A stretch of 64,000 nucleotides of DNA from Inia geoffrensis (taxonomy: Eukaryota > Chordata > Mammalia > Artiodactyla > Iniidae): the NCBI GenBank assembly GCA_036417435.1, contig CM070901.1, positions 165,374,044-165,438,043 of the forward strand. The letters are read 5' to 3'. Of this stretch, positions 48,101 to 54,077 are shown piece after piece; the stretch's first letter is position 1; the number at the start of each line of letters is the position of its first letter. Under the pieces are notes generated by a model that was given only the letters and a program-made list of their open reading frames with translations, did no database searches and had not been told where the DNA came from. Both the position numbers and the translations under genes were made by a program.

Positions 48101-50926
48101 TAATGTCCATAAGATCATGGGTTTGATGTGTATATATGATTTTTCCTTAATAGACATTGTGATAAATTCATTACCATTAAATTTTTAACAATAAGGCTTA
48201 TCCACATAAGCCTGAAAATTATCTCCTGTACCACCCACCAGTGGTAAGCACACTTCACTTTGAAACACTGTGTCTGTACTTGTGTTTCCGTATGTCTGTG
48301 AGTGCATGTCTGGACGTGTGTCTCATTTATGTGCATGTGCATTTATGGGGAGGCATGGCCACAGAGGGGGTGTGTGTGTGTGTGCGCTCACACGCATGCC
48401 CATCTGAGGGCGTTTCTGTGTCTGTGATATCACTTGTATCCATGTGTCCTCTGGAGGTGATCTGTGGGGGGATGTTTGTCATCCCCTCACCCTGTACATC
48501 TGTGAGAGTATATTTATGACTGCACGTGCCTGTACTTGTGACACCATTGAAAGTGTGTGTCTTTGTATGAGGAAACTTGTGTGGTCCCTATTTCAGACTC
48601 TTATAACATCATTGCTAGAAGGAATCTTGGAGATTATCTCCAACCTTCACATTTTACAGATGGGGAAATAAAGGCCCAGAGAAGTGGACAAGAATTTGCT
48701 CTGCAATCTTCACAAGTATTTTACCTCCATGGGCTTCAGTTTCCTCATCTTTAAAATGGGGGTGCTACGTATGATAGAGTTGTTTCGAGGATTGAAGATA
48801 ATAATGATGTAAAGCCCTTAGAACAGTGCTTGAATGGTTAGGCACTCAACAAACGTTAGCCGTGATTTATTATTATTACTATTATTACTGTCACCACCAT
48901 CCGAAACCCCCAGGTGATTTGTGGCCGAGCCAGGTCTGATGTCTGACAGCCCAGTGTCCGCCCTGCTGTGGTACCTCTTCAGCATGGGTAGTGCGTGCAT
49001 TTCTCTCTGTTAGTGTGTGTGCACATCTGTATTCCTATACACATCCAAACTTTTGGCAAACATAAGTGCCTGGCATGGAGTCGGCTGGGGGAGCAAATAG
49101 TGTGAGTGTACATGTTGATGTGTATCCATGTGTTTGTGTCTGCGGCACTCCTGTACAACCATGTGGATCTTGGGTGTATCTGCCAGTGTTTCTGTGTGTA
49201 TCTCTACAGATGTGGAACTGTGTGCATGTGCACTATGTACGTGCCCCCGGCATATGTGTGAGAAAGAAGGGGTGACTTAGAAGCAGGGTCGAGGATGGTT
49301 TGGGGCAGGAGGGAGAGCTTGGGAGCTTGGGATACTGGAGGGTCCAGAGTTGAGGGCATTGGGGGCCCAAGTGGGAGCATCCCTGCCCAGAGACCCCTGA
49401 CTCTCAGCTCCCCCCACTCACCAGCGCCGGGCTTATTTCCACCTCTGGAATGCGGCACTGGGGGGATTCCTGGCAGTGCCGGACCACGTGGAGGACATGA
49501 AGGCGGGCCGCGTGGTGGTCTCTGAGTCCCAAGCTGGAGGCAGCTGTATCTGGTACTACGAGGATGGGCTGCTGAAGAACCAGGTACCAGTTTAGGGACT
49601 GGGACAGGGTCACCAGGGCCCCAGACCCTCACAAGCCTACTACCTTTGGGACTCCCAGCCTATTCCCAGTCAGGAACAGGACCCAGCCTTTGGCCAGAGA
49701 GACAGAGAGATACACAAACACCAGGACCCTGGTGGAGGTGGAGAATGCAGGCTGTGTACCCCTGGGCACTTTGGGCTCTTCTCTGGGCCTGTCTCCCGTC
49801 TGCAAAACAAGAGCATTGAACCGGGTGCTTCTAAGGGACCACTCAGCTCTGATATCCTTTGACAGATTTGCATCCTATTAATAATGATAGATCTACTCCA
49901 CAAACGTTTCCTGAGCACCTGCTATGTGCTAGGCCCTGTTCTAGGTGCTGAGAATATTAACAGTGAGAAGACAGAAACAACTCCTGCCCTCCTGAAGCTT
50001 GCATCCTAGTGGGGAGAGAAAGAAACAAATGAGTAAAATATCTTAGTACCTTAGGTGTTAAAAAGTGCGGTAGAGGAAAAATACAATAAGAAAGGAAAAT
50101 AGGAAGCATCAGTAGCTCTGACAAGGGGAGTCCTTCCCGAGAAGGTGGCATTGGAGGGAGGCACCTTGCAGGTTTCTTCCTGTGAATGCCTCATGTAATC
50201 CCTAGAGGGCACTAGGCAGCAAGTTCTATTATACTTCCCATTTTATAGGTGAGGAAGCGAGCACAGAGAAGTTAAGTAACTGGCTGAAAGTCACATAGCC
50301 AGTAAGTATGTGGAAGCTTGTCTGCTGCTAAAGCCTGTGCTTCAGGAGTCAGTCATGGAAGGCTTCCTGGAGGAGCTCATATTTTTCCAGCCCTTTTATG
50401 GTTTCTCACATTAAACCCTCACAAGAGCCATCCCCAAGGAAACCAGAGCTCAGAAGCATTAGATTTGCCCAGAGTCACAGTCCATACAAGCCAGGGTTCA
50501 AAGCTGGGTGTGTCAATGGTGTCTTGGGTTTGGTGGAGTCTCTGTGGGGAGGGCCAGTGCCTGACGACCTCCTGGGGCCTCAGGTGGCCCCCACCATGAG
50601 CCTGCAGGTGATTGGCACCCCCAGCACAGGCTCCAAGGTAGTGCTGTGGGCTGAGAGCCGCCTGCCCCGCCAGACGTGGAGCATCAGTGAATCAGGCCAT
50701 ATCTCCAGCCAGATGTTTGAAGGCCGGATCCTAGATGTGAAGGGTAAGTTGGGCATGTGTGTGGGAGAAGGCCCCTGCAGGCAGCAGAGTCCCCAGCTCT
50801 CTCTGACCATCTCCCCATCTCTTATCCCCTCCCCCAGGTGGCCAGGGCTACGACCGGGACCACGCAGTGCTGTGGGAGCTGGCCAAGGACAGGGCGTCCC
50901 AGATTTGGACTGTCCATGTGCTTTGA
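24529..50926 (+). CDS. CRYBG2: CRYBG2 (AIM1L) beta/gamma-crystallin domain protein
   Basis: Member of the CRYBG/AIM1 family of non-lens beta/gamma-crystallin proteins, cytoplasmic by family and of poorly known function. Exon chain: 24529-24644, 26683-26752, 28620-29155, 35322-37926, 38116-38181, 38336-38383, 38471-38583, 38754-38883, 40790-40929, 41755-41881, 42113-42148, 42502-42638, 42799-42925, 43205-43344, 43442-43568, 43802-43834, 43961-44073, 45858-45987, 47259-47398, 47767-47890, 49425-49583, 50584-50743, 50838-50926. Phases agree throughout, giving about 1,821 residues; a start at 28629 would give about 1,756. The first half is disordered and proline-rich. Then come twelve Greek-key motifs forming six domains, and a C-terminal ricin-B/beta-trefoil ending TVHVL. 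From 38471 on the model is secure; the 5' exons are less so. Confidence 0.93.
24645..26682 (+). other. CRYBG2: CRYBG2 intron 1
   Basis: Unique DNA with MIR-like pieces at about 25105-25290 and 26175-26390. No SINE of the CHR family and no missed exon. Confidence 0.5.
26683..26752 (+). CDS. CRYBG2: Candidate CRYBG2 exon 2
   Basis: 70 nt between 'cttccttcccag' and GTAGGA. It completes an AGG codon and encodes [19 protein letters not shown] and VSLK, ending in phase 0. Supported by splice signals and phase only. Confidence 0.5.
26753..28402 (+). other. CRYBG2: CRYBG2 intron 2
   Basis: MIR-like elements at about 26860-27045 and 27345-27535 and perhaps 28095-28210. Otherwise featureless. Confidence 0.5.
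28403..29155 (+). CDS. CRYBG2: CRYBG2 N-terminal long exon, 5' boundary uncertain
   Basis: From 28620 to the donor GTGAGT at 29156 one frame is open ([19 protein letters not shown], then proline-rich text), leaving two bases that join perfectly to the exon at 35322. Upstream, a good acceptor ('gctttccctcag', exon from 28403) exists, but every frame from 28403 to 28620 meets a stop: frame-of-28620 stops lie at 28542 and 28611. Options are a weak acceptor directly before 28620, translation starting at ATG 28629 with 28403-28628 untranslated, or two small indels. I favour a 5'-untranslated portion with a start at 28629, or the weak acceptor. Confidence 0.65.
29156..29660 (+). other. CRYBG2: CRYBG2 intron 3, first part
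   Basis: Unique intronic DNA; nothing recognisable. Confidence 0.5.
29661..30016 (-). mobile_element. CHR-1-like SINE, long form
   Basis: Minus-strand long form with A-tail side at 29661-29690 and 5' end 'gggcttccctggtggcgca' at about 30015-29997. A clear target duplication was not found, suggesting age or flank decay. Confidence 0.85.
30017..33011 (+). other. CRYBG2: CRYBG2 intron 3, middle part
   Basis: Intronic DNA. MIR-like pieces at about 30285-30520 and 32885-33010. A large imperfect (TG)n tract at about 31140-31370. No exon with family similarity. Confidence 0.5.
31143..31370 (+). repeat. (TG)n microsatellite with degenerate extension
   Basis: A pure run of about 15 TG units (31147-31176) is followed by about 190 bp of diverged TG-rich sequence (TGTGTGTCTG and similar). 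ORFs on either strand through it are repeat translations. Confidence 0.9.
33028..33211 (-). mobile_element. CHRS-type SINE
   Basis: Minus-strand element of the older short class ('ttccctgaccagggatcgaa', 'agaccaccagggaagtccc'). Duplicated target 'ttgtttataatttttt' (about 33012-33027) and 'ttgtttataatttatt' (about 33212-33227). Confidence 0.85.
33230..34240 (-). mobile_element. Truncated L1 with ORF2 end, split by a SINE
   Basis: Minus-strand L1 3' UTR (33230-33550), then the ORF2 C-terminal remnant from 34142 to 33876 ([38 protein letters not shown]). A SINE sits between at 33560-33865. Not coding-competent. Confidence 0.85.
33560..33865 (-). mobile_element. CHR-1-like SINE inside L1
   Basis: Minus-strand long form. 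Target duplication 'tgtattattt' at about 33550-33559 and 33866-33875. Confidence 0.85.
34310..34705 (-). mobile_element. Another L1 3'-UTR fragment
   Basis: A separate 3' end: 'tttaattggggtatagttgctttacaatgttgtga', 'acaaagtgaatcagctatacgtatac' and 'gctccctgtgctatacagcag'. It is minus-strand and closely resembles the 3' UTR at 4211-4550. Confidence 0.8.
34706..35321 (+). other. CRYBG2: End of CRYBG2 intron 3
   Basis: A MIR-like fragment at about 34735-34870 and another at about 35165-35265. The open frame before 35322 is intronic: it lacks similarity and precedes a strong acceptor ('ctctcctcttcccag'). Confidence 0.6.
35322..37926 (+). CDS. CRYBG2: CRYBG2 giant disordered exon
   Basis: 2,605 nt of uninterrupted reading frame; enters needing two bases and leaves in phase 0 (GTAAGT). 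Low-complexity Pro/Ser/Ala/Glu-rich. Features: a basic block with [19 protein letters not shown] near 35905-35965, a tandem array of 17-residue units at 36631-37233, a conserved family block [18 protein letters not shown] (about 37287-37340), an acidic Glu run near 37485-37515 and the [17 protein letters not shown] region. The equivalent first half of CRYBG1 is also a long disordered exon. The start is the AG at 35320-35321; the apparent ATG at 35176 is intronic. Confidence 0.92.
36631..37233 (+). repeat. CRYBG2: 17-residue (51-bp) tandem repeat array in CRYBG2
   Basis: About twelve units in exact 17-residue register except one of 14. The best copies are [17 protein letters not shown] and [17 protein letters not shown]; the loose consensus is T-x-K-x-V-V-Q-x-P-G-x-x-x-x-P-x-S. 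Flanking units ([17 protein letters not shown] and [17 protein letters not shown]) are more diverged, as expected of array edges. Confidence 0.8.
38116..38181 (+). CDS. CRYBG2: CRYBG2 linker exon
   Basis: 22 codons ([13 protein letters not shown]...) if the acceptor is the 'tgtag' ending at 38115. A nearer-looking acceptor at 38102 would give 79 nt and break the frame of the next exon, so phase argues for 38116. The donor is GTACCC. Moderately secure. Confidence 0.6.
38336..38383 (+). CDS. CRYBG2: CRYBG2 small exon before the first crystallin motif
   Basis: 48 nt, phase 0 both sides, ending GKLNTRPGK. The same junction peptide (KLNPRPGK) precedes the first crystallin motif in human CRYBG1, which fixes the frame. 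Confidence 0.82.
38471..38583 (+). CDS. CRYBG2: CRYBG2 crystallin motif 1
   Basis: Encodes [11 protein letters not shown], the first Greek-key motif, ending VASIRVVRG. Leaves two bases (phase 2). Confidence 0.93.
38754..38883 (+). CDS. CRYBG2: CRYBG2 crystallin motif 2
   Basis: Second motif of domain 1: [12 protein letters not shown] then the conserved GSLRRVVR end. Completes the codon split with the previous exon; leaves in phase 0. Confidence 0.93.
38884..40789 (+). other. CRYBG2: CRYBG2 intron within the crystallin region
   Basis: Unique and MIR/L2-like DNA (about 39985-40310). It contains a perfect 13-bp inverted repeat at 39926-39954. No exon seen. Confidence 0.6.
39926..39954. repeat. 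Perfect inverted repeat, 13-bp arms and 3-nt loop
   Basis: Left arm AATTTATTGTGAG (39926-39938), loop CTT, right arm CTCACAATAAATT (39942-39954), perfectly complementary. It could form a stem in DNA or intron RNA. No function is evident. Confidence 0.85.
40790..40929 (+). CDS. CRYBG2: CRYBG2 crystallin motif 3
   Basis: 140 nt, begins [17 protein letters not shown], phase 2 at its end. The acceptor 'cttccgtag' is TAG-type. First motif of domain 2. Confidence 0.92.
41755..41881 (+). CDS. CRYBG2: CRYBG2 crystallin motif 4
   Basis: [19 protein letters not shown] then GSLKPMRL, phase 0 end. Second motif of domain 2; LEPGEYP is shared with CRYBG1. Confidence 0.92.
42113..42148 (+). CDS. CRYBG2: CRYBG2 36-nt linker micro-exon
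   Basis: Twelve codons ([12 protein letters not shown]) between domains 2 and 3, phase 0 both sides. Splice sites 'ctcctctgcag' and GTAGGC. Confidence 0.85.
42502..42638 (+). CDS. CRYBG2: CRYBG2 crystallin motif 5
   Basis: [19 protein letters not shown] through VGSLQVLGG, phase 2 end. First motif of domain 3. Confidence 0.93.
42799..42925 (+). CDS. CRYBG2: CRYBG2 crystallin motif 6
   Basis: [20 protein letters not shown] then LTSLRVIRT, phase 0 end. The most conserved motif across the family (HQYLLEEG in CRYBG1). Confidence 0.94.
43205..43344 (+). CDS. CRYBG2: CRYBG2 crystallin motif 7
   Basis: [17 protein letters not shown] through IHVLSGV, phase 2 end. First motif of domain 4; GC-rich. 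Confidence 0.93.
43442..43568 (+). CDS. CRYBG2: CRYBG2 crystallin motif 8
   Basis: [19 protein letters not shown] then SLQPVLQ, phase 0 end. Confidence 0.93.
43802..43834 (+). CDS. CRYBG2: CRYBG2 33-nt linker micro-exon
   Basis: Eleven codons ([11 protein letters not shown]) between domains 4 and 5, phase 0 both sides, with AG and GTAAGG. Confidence 0.85.
43961..44073 (+). CDS. CRYBG2: CRYBG2 crystallin motif 9
   Basis: [19 protein letters not shown] through SCRVHGG, phase 2 end; matches CRYBG1 IHLFSEPQFQG. Confidence 0.93.
44074..45122 (+). other. CRYBG2: CRYBG2 intron, AT-rich part
   Basis: AT-rich intronic DNA, with old L1-like text at about 44330-45110 (including 'gtgtattaaag'-class wording such as 'tgaattgtacactttaaaagagtgaattttatggt' near 45035-45070, probably an old L1/L1M piece). 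No exon. Confidence 0.45.
45132..45349 (-). mobile_element. Young short-form CHR SINE in CRYBG2 intron
   Basis: Minus-strand short form with an uninterrupted 29-T tail and a perfect target duplication 'caccttgattttttt' (45124-45138 and 45350-45364). The perfect tail and duplication suggest recent insertion. Confidence 0.9.
45858..45987 (+). CDS. CRYBG2: CRYBG2 crystallin motif 10
   Basis: [19 protein letters not shown] then [10 protein letters not shown], phase 0 end. Second motif of domain 5. Confidence 0.93.
45988..47258 (+). other. CRYBG2: CRYBG2 intron
   Basis: MIR-like pieces at about 46565-46745 and 46750-46990 ('ctatttgctgt'-free but with 'ggcacagagaggtcacgtgacttgc'). No exon. Confidence 0.5.
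47259..47398 (+). CDS. CRYBG2: CRYBG2 crystallin motif 11
   Basis: [20 protein letters not shown] through LSVRIKGG, phase 2 end. First motif of domain 6. Confidence 0.93.
47767..47890 (+). CDS. CRYBG2: CRYBG2 crystallin motif 12
   Basis: [18 protein letters not shown] then VGSLYPIKQ, phase 0 end. Last Greek-key motif. The conserved Tyr position is Cys here (WVLC). Confidence 0.92.
47891..49424 (+). other. CRYBG2: CRYBG2 intron
   Basis: TG-rich region at about 48240-48560 and 49010-49215, and a MIR-like element at about 48595-48855. No missed exon. Confidence 0.5.
49425..49583 (+). CDS. CRYBG2: CRYBG2 trefoil exon 1
   Basis: 159 nt. [19 protein letters not shown] starts the ricin-B-like lectin domain; [14 protein letters not shown] parallels CRYBG1 QIWIYQEGCIK. 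Phase 0 end. Confidence 0.92.
49584..50583 (+). other. CRYBG2: CRYBG2 intron
   Basis: L2-like fragment at about 49885-50020 and MIR-like pieces at about 50165-50310 and 50395-50510. A CTCF-like core CCCTAGAGGGCAC lies at 50200-50212. Confidence 0.5.
50584..50743 (+). CDS. CRYBG2: CRYBG2 trefoil exon 2
   Basis: Encodes [20 protein letters not shown], then [19 protein letters not shown] and ILDVK. Leaves one base. Matches the CRYBG1 QFWSLKSDGRIYSK block. Confidence 0.93.
50838..50926 (+). CDS. CRYBG2: CRYBG2 last coding exon
   Basis: [18 protein letters not shown] through QIWTVHVL, stop TGA at 50924-50926. Completes the third trefoil repeat (CRYBG1: GGTQYDQNHIIL). The 3' UTR follows; a weak CATAAA poly(A) signal lies at 50998-51003. 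Confidence 0.93.
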
Positions 50927-52414
50927 ACCTCCCCCCACCCCCCAGCCCTGGAGGCTCTCCCTGGGATGAAATGTTTTTATAGGGTTTTTTGTTGTAACAT
51001 AAACTGTTTCACAATATGCTCCCAGGTATCCTCATCTCTGTGCACCTTGATATTTGGGGGTGGGAGTGAGGATTTGTTCACCTGCCTTCTTACTTGCCTG
51101 CACTCAGGTGGGCTTCCTCCCTCCCAGCTCCAGTTCTGGGGCCCAGGTAAGGCCTCTGTCTGCCACCAGAGGGAACAGTGGGAGCAGGCTAACTGCTGAG
51201 TGTGGTCTTGTTACGCAGTCACCCCAAATGATGTGTTCTCAGGTCCTGCTCTGAGCCAGGTTTGTCACTGGGCTGTGGGGACACAAATATGAACCAAGCC
51301 CCTTGGTCCCCGCCCTCGAGCCACTCAGTCCAGTGGAGGATCCCGATGGGAACGGTGACACACTAAGTGACTGGGTGAGAATGGAAGTGGAGGGATGCAC
51401 AGGGGAGGAACCTAAACCTTTTAGGGGCACAGGGCAGGAAACACTGCTCGGAGAAGGGAACCCTCGGCTAAGATGTGGAGGATGAGAAGGAGTCAGCCAG
51501 GCTAAAGGGTGGCAGAGGGATGCAGACAAGTCCAGGGGCGGAAACTGGGAAGTGCAGTGCGGTGGGGACTCAGTGGACGGGGTGGGAAAGGCAAGAGGGA
51601 GCCACACCTCAAAGGGCCTTGCCCACCCGGGCTCCTCTCAATTTCCCCCAACTCTGGTCTCAAGTCCTAAAGGTTTGGCCCCCAAGAAGCCAGAACAGGG
51701 GGTCTTGGTCCCTAACCCAGCTCAGAGAGGGCAGGACATAGTCTTGCAATCTGGTAGACACTTGTCCCCTTGGCCAACGTCCTCCAGGAAGAGGCAGAGA
51801 TAGTCGAGGCCCTGGGGGGCTTCTCCAGAGTTCCCTTCCTACTCTTCAGCTCCCAGTTCCACCAGCCCAAACCCAGGAGAGGTAGGAGTGGTTGGAACAG
51901 CTTATTATCCTTCCTGTCTTCCCAGCCCATGGGTAGGCAGGGAAGAAATGGACAGTGGCCTCTTCATCTTTTTCAGCCTGAAGACAGGAGGATGGCTGTG
52001 AGGCTGGGAACCCCTATAGGCTGGTGCAGGTGGGGGGCTTCTCTCTGAATCTGTCGTTCTGAGGACACCGAGGCAGTGGAGTGGGGGGCTCTCTGAGCCT
52101 CCGCAACTGGGGATGTCCAGGGTCTGGGAGGGGGTGGGGGTGGGGTCCTCTGGGACCATCATTCCCAAACTCCCAGGGACAGGTAAGCAAATGCAACTAA
52201 AGGGAGGGTGAGGATGGCAGGTTCTGGGTCGTGTCACTGCAAGGGGATTCGAAGGGGAAGGGCCTCCGCATTTGGACTTTGGCGCAGGGCAAGTGAGGTG
52301 CGAGCTCACTGGTGCCACCTCGCCTGCTGATGGGGCTATAGGTGGTCCCTTGGTGCTGCTGCAGACCTGGCTCTTTGGGCCTGGTGACGTCCAGTGACCA
52401 CACACAGGACCCCA
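50927..52414. other. Convergent spacer between CRYBG2 and CD52
   Basis: CRYBG2 (+) and CD52 (-) converge here. The 3' UTR of CRYBG2 occupies at least the first ~90 bp. An L2-like fragment lies at about 51255-51380 and a CTCF-like CCACCAGAGGGAAC at 51163-51176. No gene was recognised in the rest. Confidence 0.5.
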
Positions 52415-52785
52415 CTCCAAGTACATGACAACTTTATTGAGCCCCGGCTGGGTGGTGCTTGCCCCTCCATGTCAGTATCTCACTGTGTTGGCCATGGCCC
52501 ACCAGGCTCTACCTGTCAATTCCCACAACCTGCTCATCTCTAGCATCAGCCCCTCCCAAGGATGGAGCGGGGAGGGGCTTCTCTTGCTAGTGATGGTGGC
52601 AGCTGTCCTGGGGGCACGGGGCTAGGGCTGGGCTGGGGCGTGTCACCTCATCTGAGGCGGAAGAGCTGGATGAGGATGTTAGTCAAGAAGACAAGGGTGC
52701 TGCCGCCGCCCAGGCTGCCGAGGGCTGGGGCCCCATTCCTGGGTTTCTGGGTGGTGGTCTGGTTTCCCAAGACTCCGGTTTGTAT
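52415..52785 (-). CDS. CD52: CD52 exon 2, with 3' UTR
   Basis: Acceptor AG complements 52786-52787 (tract 'acttctcttgcag'). The coding part ends at the TGA complementary to 52648-52650. The 3' UTR carries AATAAA (complement of 52433-52438), with cleavage expected about 15-25 bases further on; the exon end at 52415 is therefore approximate. Confidence 0.85.
52433..52438 (-). terminator. CD52: CD52 polyadenylation signal
   Basis: Canonical AATAAA on the minus strand ('ggctcaataaagttgtcatg'), about 210 bp past the stop codon. Confidence 0.8.
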
Positions 52786-53980
52786 CTGCAAGAGAAGTGC
52801 GGCAAGCTCATGGGGGGTTGAAGCTCATGTTTGTTGTTTAGAGACAGTTCCTGCACCCCAAGACTTTAGTTCTCATTTCCCTGCCCCAGTGACCACAACT
52901 TCTACCACAAGGTCCTGTGGGGATGGTTGGCTGCTTCCAGCCTCAACACAGGCAGGGTCAGAGGCGGTTACTGGTCCACGTCCCACAGAACCTTCCTTTC
53001 ACATCCACCAGACCACCAGCTCCTCCAGCATGTAGGAGATAGGGGAGCCTGTGGCCCCAGCCCTTGACTGTCCAGGGCCTGAGCCTCCCTGAACCTCAGT
53101 TTCTTCATCTTGTGAATGGGGAGAAGAGCCCATCACAGTCATGGGGATCACGTGAGACAGGGCTGGCGAGAAGGCACTTGGCAAAGTGTAGGTGGGTGGG
53201 GAGGGTGTGACTTCTCCCCTGAGGAGGTGGCCAGATGGTGATCAAACTGTTCTCAATGCTTGATCAGGCTGCAACTAAAACTGCCCCTCACGGAGATTAA
53301 GCTGTTTTTGATGGTGGTCAAGCTGTTCTTGATCGAAAATTTGATGGTTCCCATCTCCCATACGGACTAACATGGGAGATACTGCCAAAGCTGCCTCTTG
53401 GAATAGCAGTTGATCTCGAGAATCTACGTGTTTCCGGAGTGGGAGATTTCTATCTTAGCATTGCCGAACACACGGGCTCCTCTCCCGGGGGGTTTCCTGC
53501 CACCTCTGGAACCGGATCAGGCTCCATTTGAACATTTCCCGGCCCCCTCCCAAAGGACCATTTCCCCAGGTTCCCTGTGGGTTGATGCCATCCTCAGTCA
53601 GGGCTGTCTTCCCAAGCCTCTTAATCCCCTGTTATTCCACAGCACCCCTTGGGTGCATCAGTGTGCCTGGCACCCTGTAAGTGCTCCCCAGCCTCGGGTA
53701 CAGGAGACAGTCCTTCTCAGGGGCAGCCCTCAAACAGGCTGATCCCAACCAGAAGGACTGGAAGGCTGGGAGCCAGGCCCCCTGAGCCCATGGTTCCCCT
53801 GCTGGAGCCTCTGCTCCTGTGGAAGAAGGCTGGGTGCCCAGGAGCCTGCATGCCCTCTCCCCCATGCCGGGCAGATCTGGGGAGTCCTGGGTGATGGTGC
53901 CGGAGGCTCTGGGGTGCTGCTCTTACCTGAATCATAATCAAGAGGCTGATGGTGAATAGGAGGAAGAGGAAGCCTTTCAT
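52648..53980 (-). CDS. CD52: CD52 (CAMPATH-1) GPI-anchored glycopeptide, two exons
   Basis: Tiny surface glycopeptide of lymphocytes and male genital tract. Exons: 53980-53927 (18 codons, MKGFLFLLFTISLLIMIQ, donor GTAAGA) and 52785-52648 (45 codons plus stop), 63 residues in all; human has 61. Residues 1-24 form the signal peptide. The mature part begins GNQTTTQ with one N-glycosylation sequon (N26-Q-T). A Gly/Ser-rich anchor region (residues 44-47) is followed by a hydrophobic tail (LVFLTNILIQLF) that ends Arg-Leu-Arg. Minus-strand position next to CRYBG2 matches human synteny. Identification is strong from the first exon (human MKRFLFLLLTISLLVMVQ) and from IQTG. Confidence 0.93.
52786..53926 (-). 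other. CD52: CD52 intron
   Basis: 1.1 kb. It holds a short duplicated motif near 53234-53329 ('gatggtgatcaaactgttct' and a close copy) and a MIR-like piece at about 53060-53175. No coding sequence. Confidence 0.7.
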
Positions 53981-54077
53981 CTTGGGAGTCTCTCAATGGC
54001 CCTCTTTGTAGCAGCTTTTGGAGATGAACGCAGGGCTGTCTGCAGGCCTCTTTTGGCTTGGCTGCTTTTGAACGAGA
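53981..54077 (-). promoter_or_regulatory. CD52: CD52 5' UTR and start region
   Basis: Sequence directly upstream of the CD52 ATG on the minus strand; the 5' edge is a guess. No TATA box is visible. A GC box (GGGGCGGGGT, plus strand about 54128-54137) lies just upstream. Confidence 0.4.
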
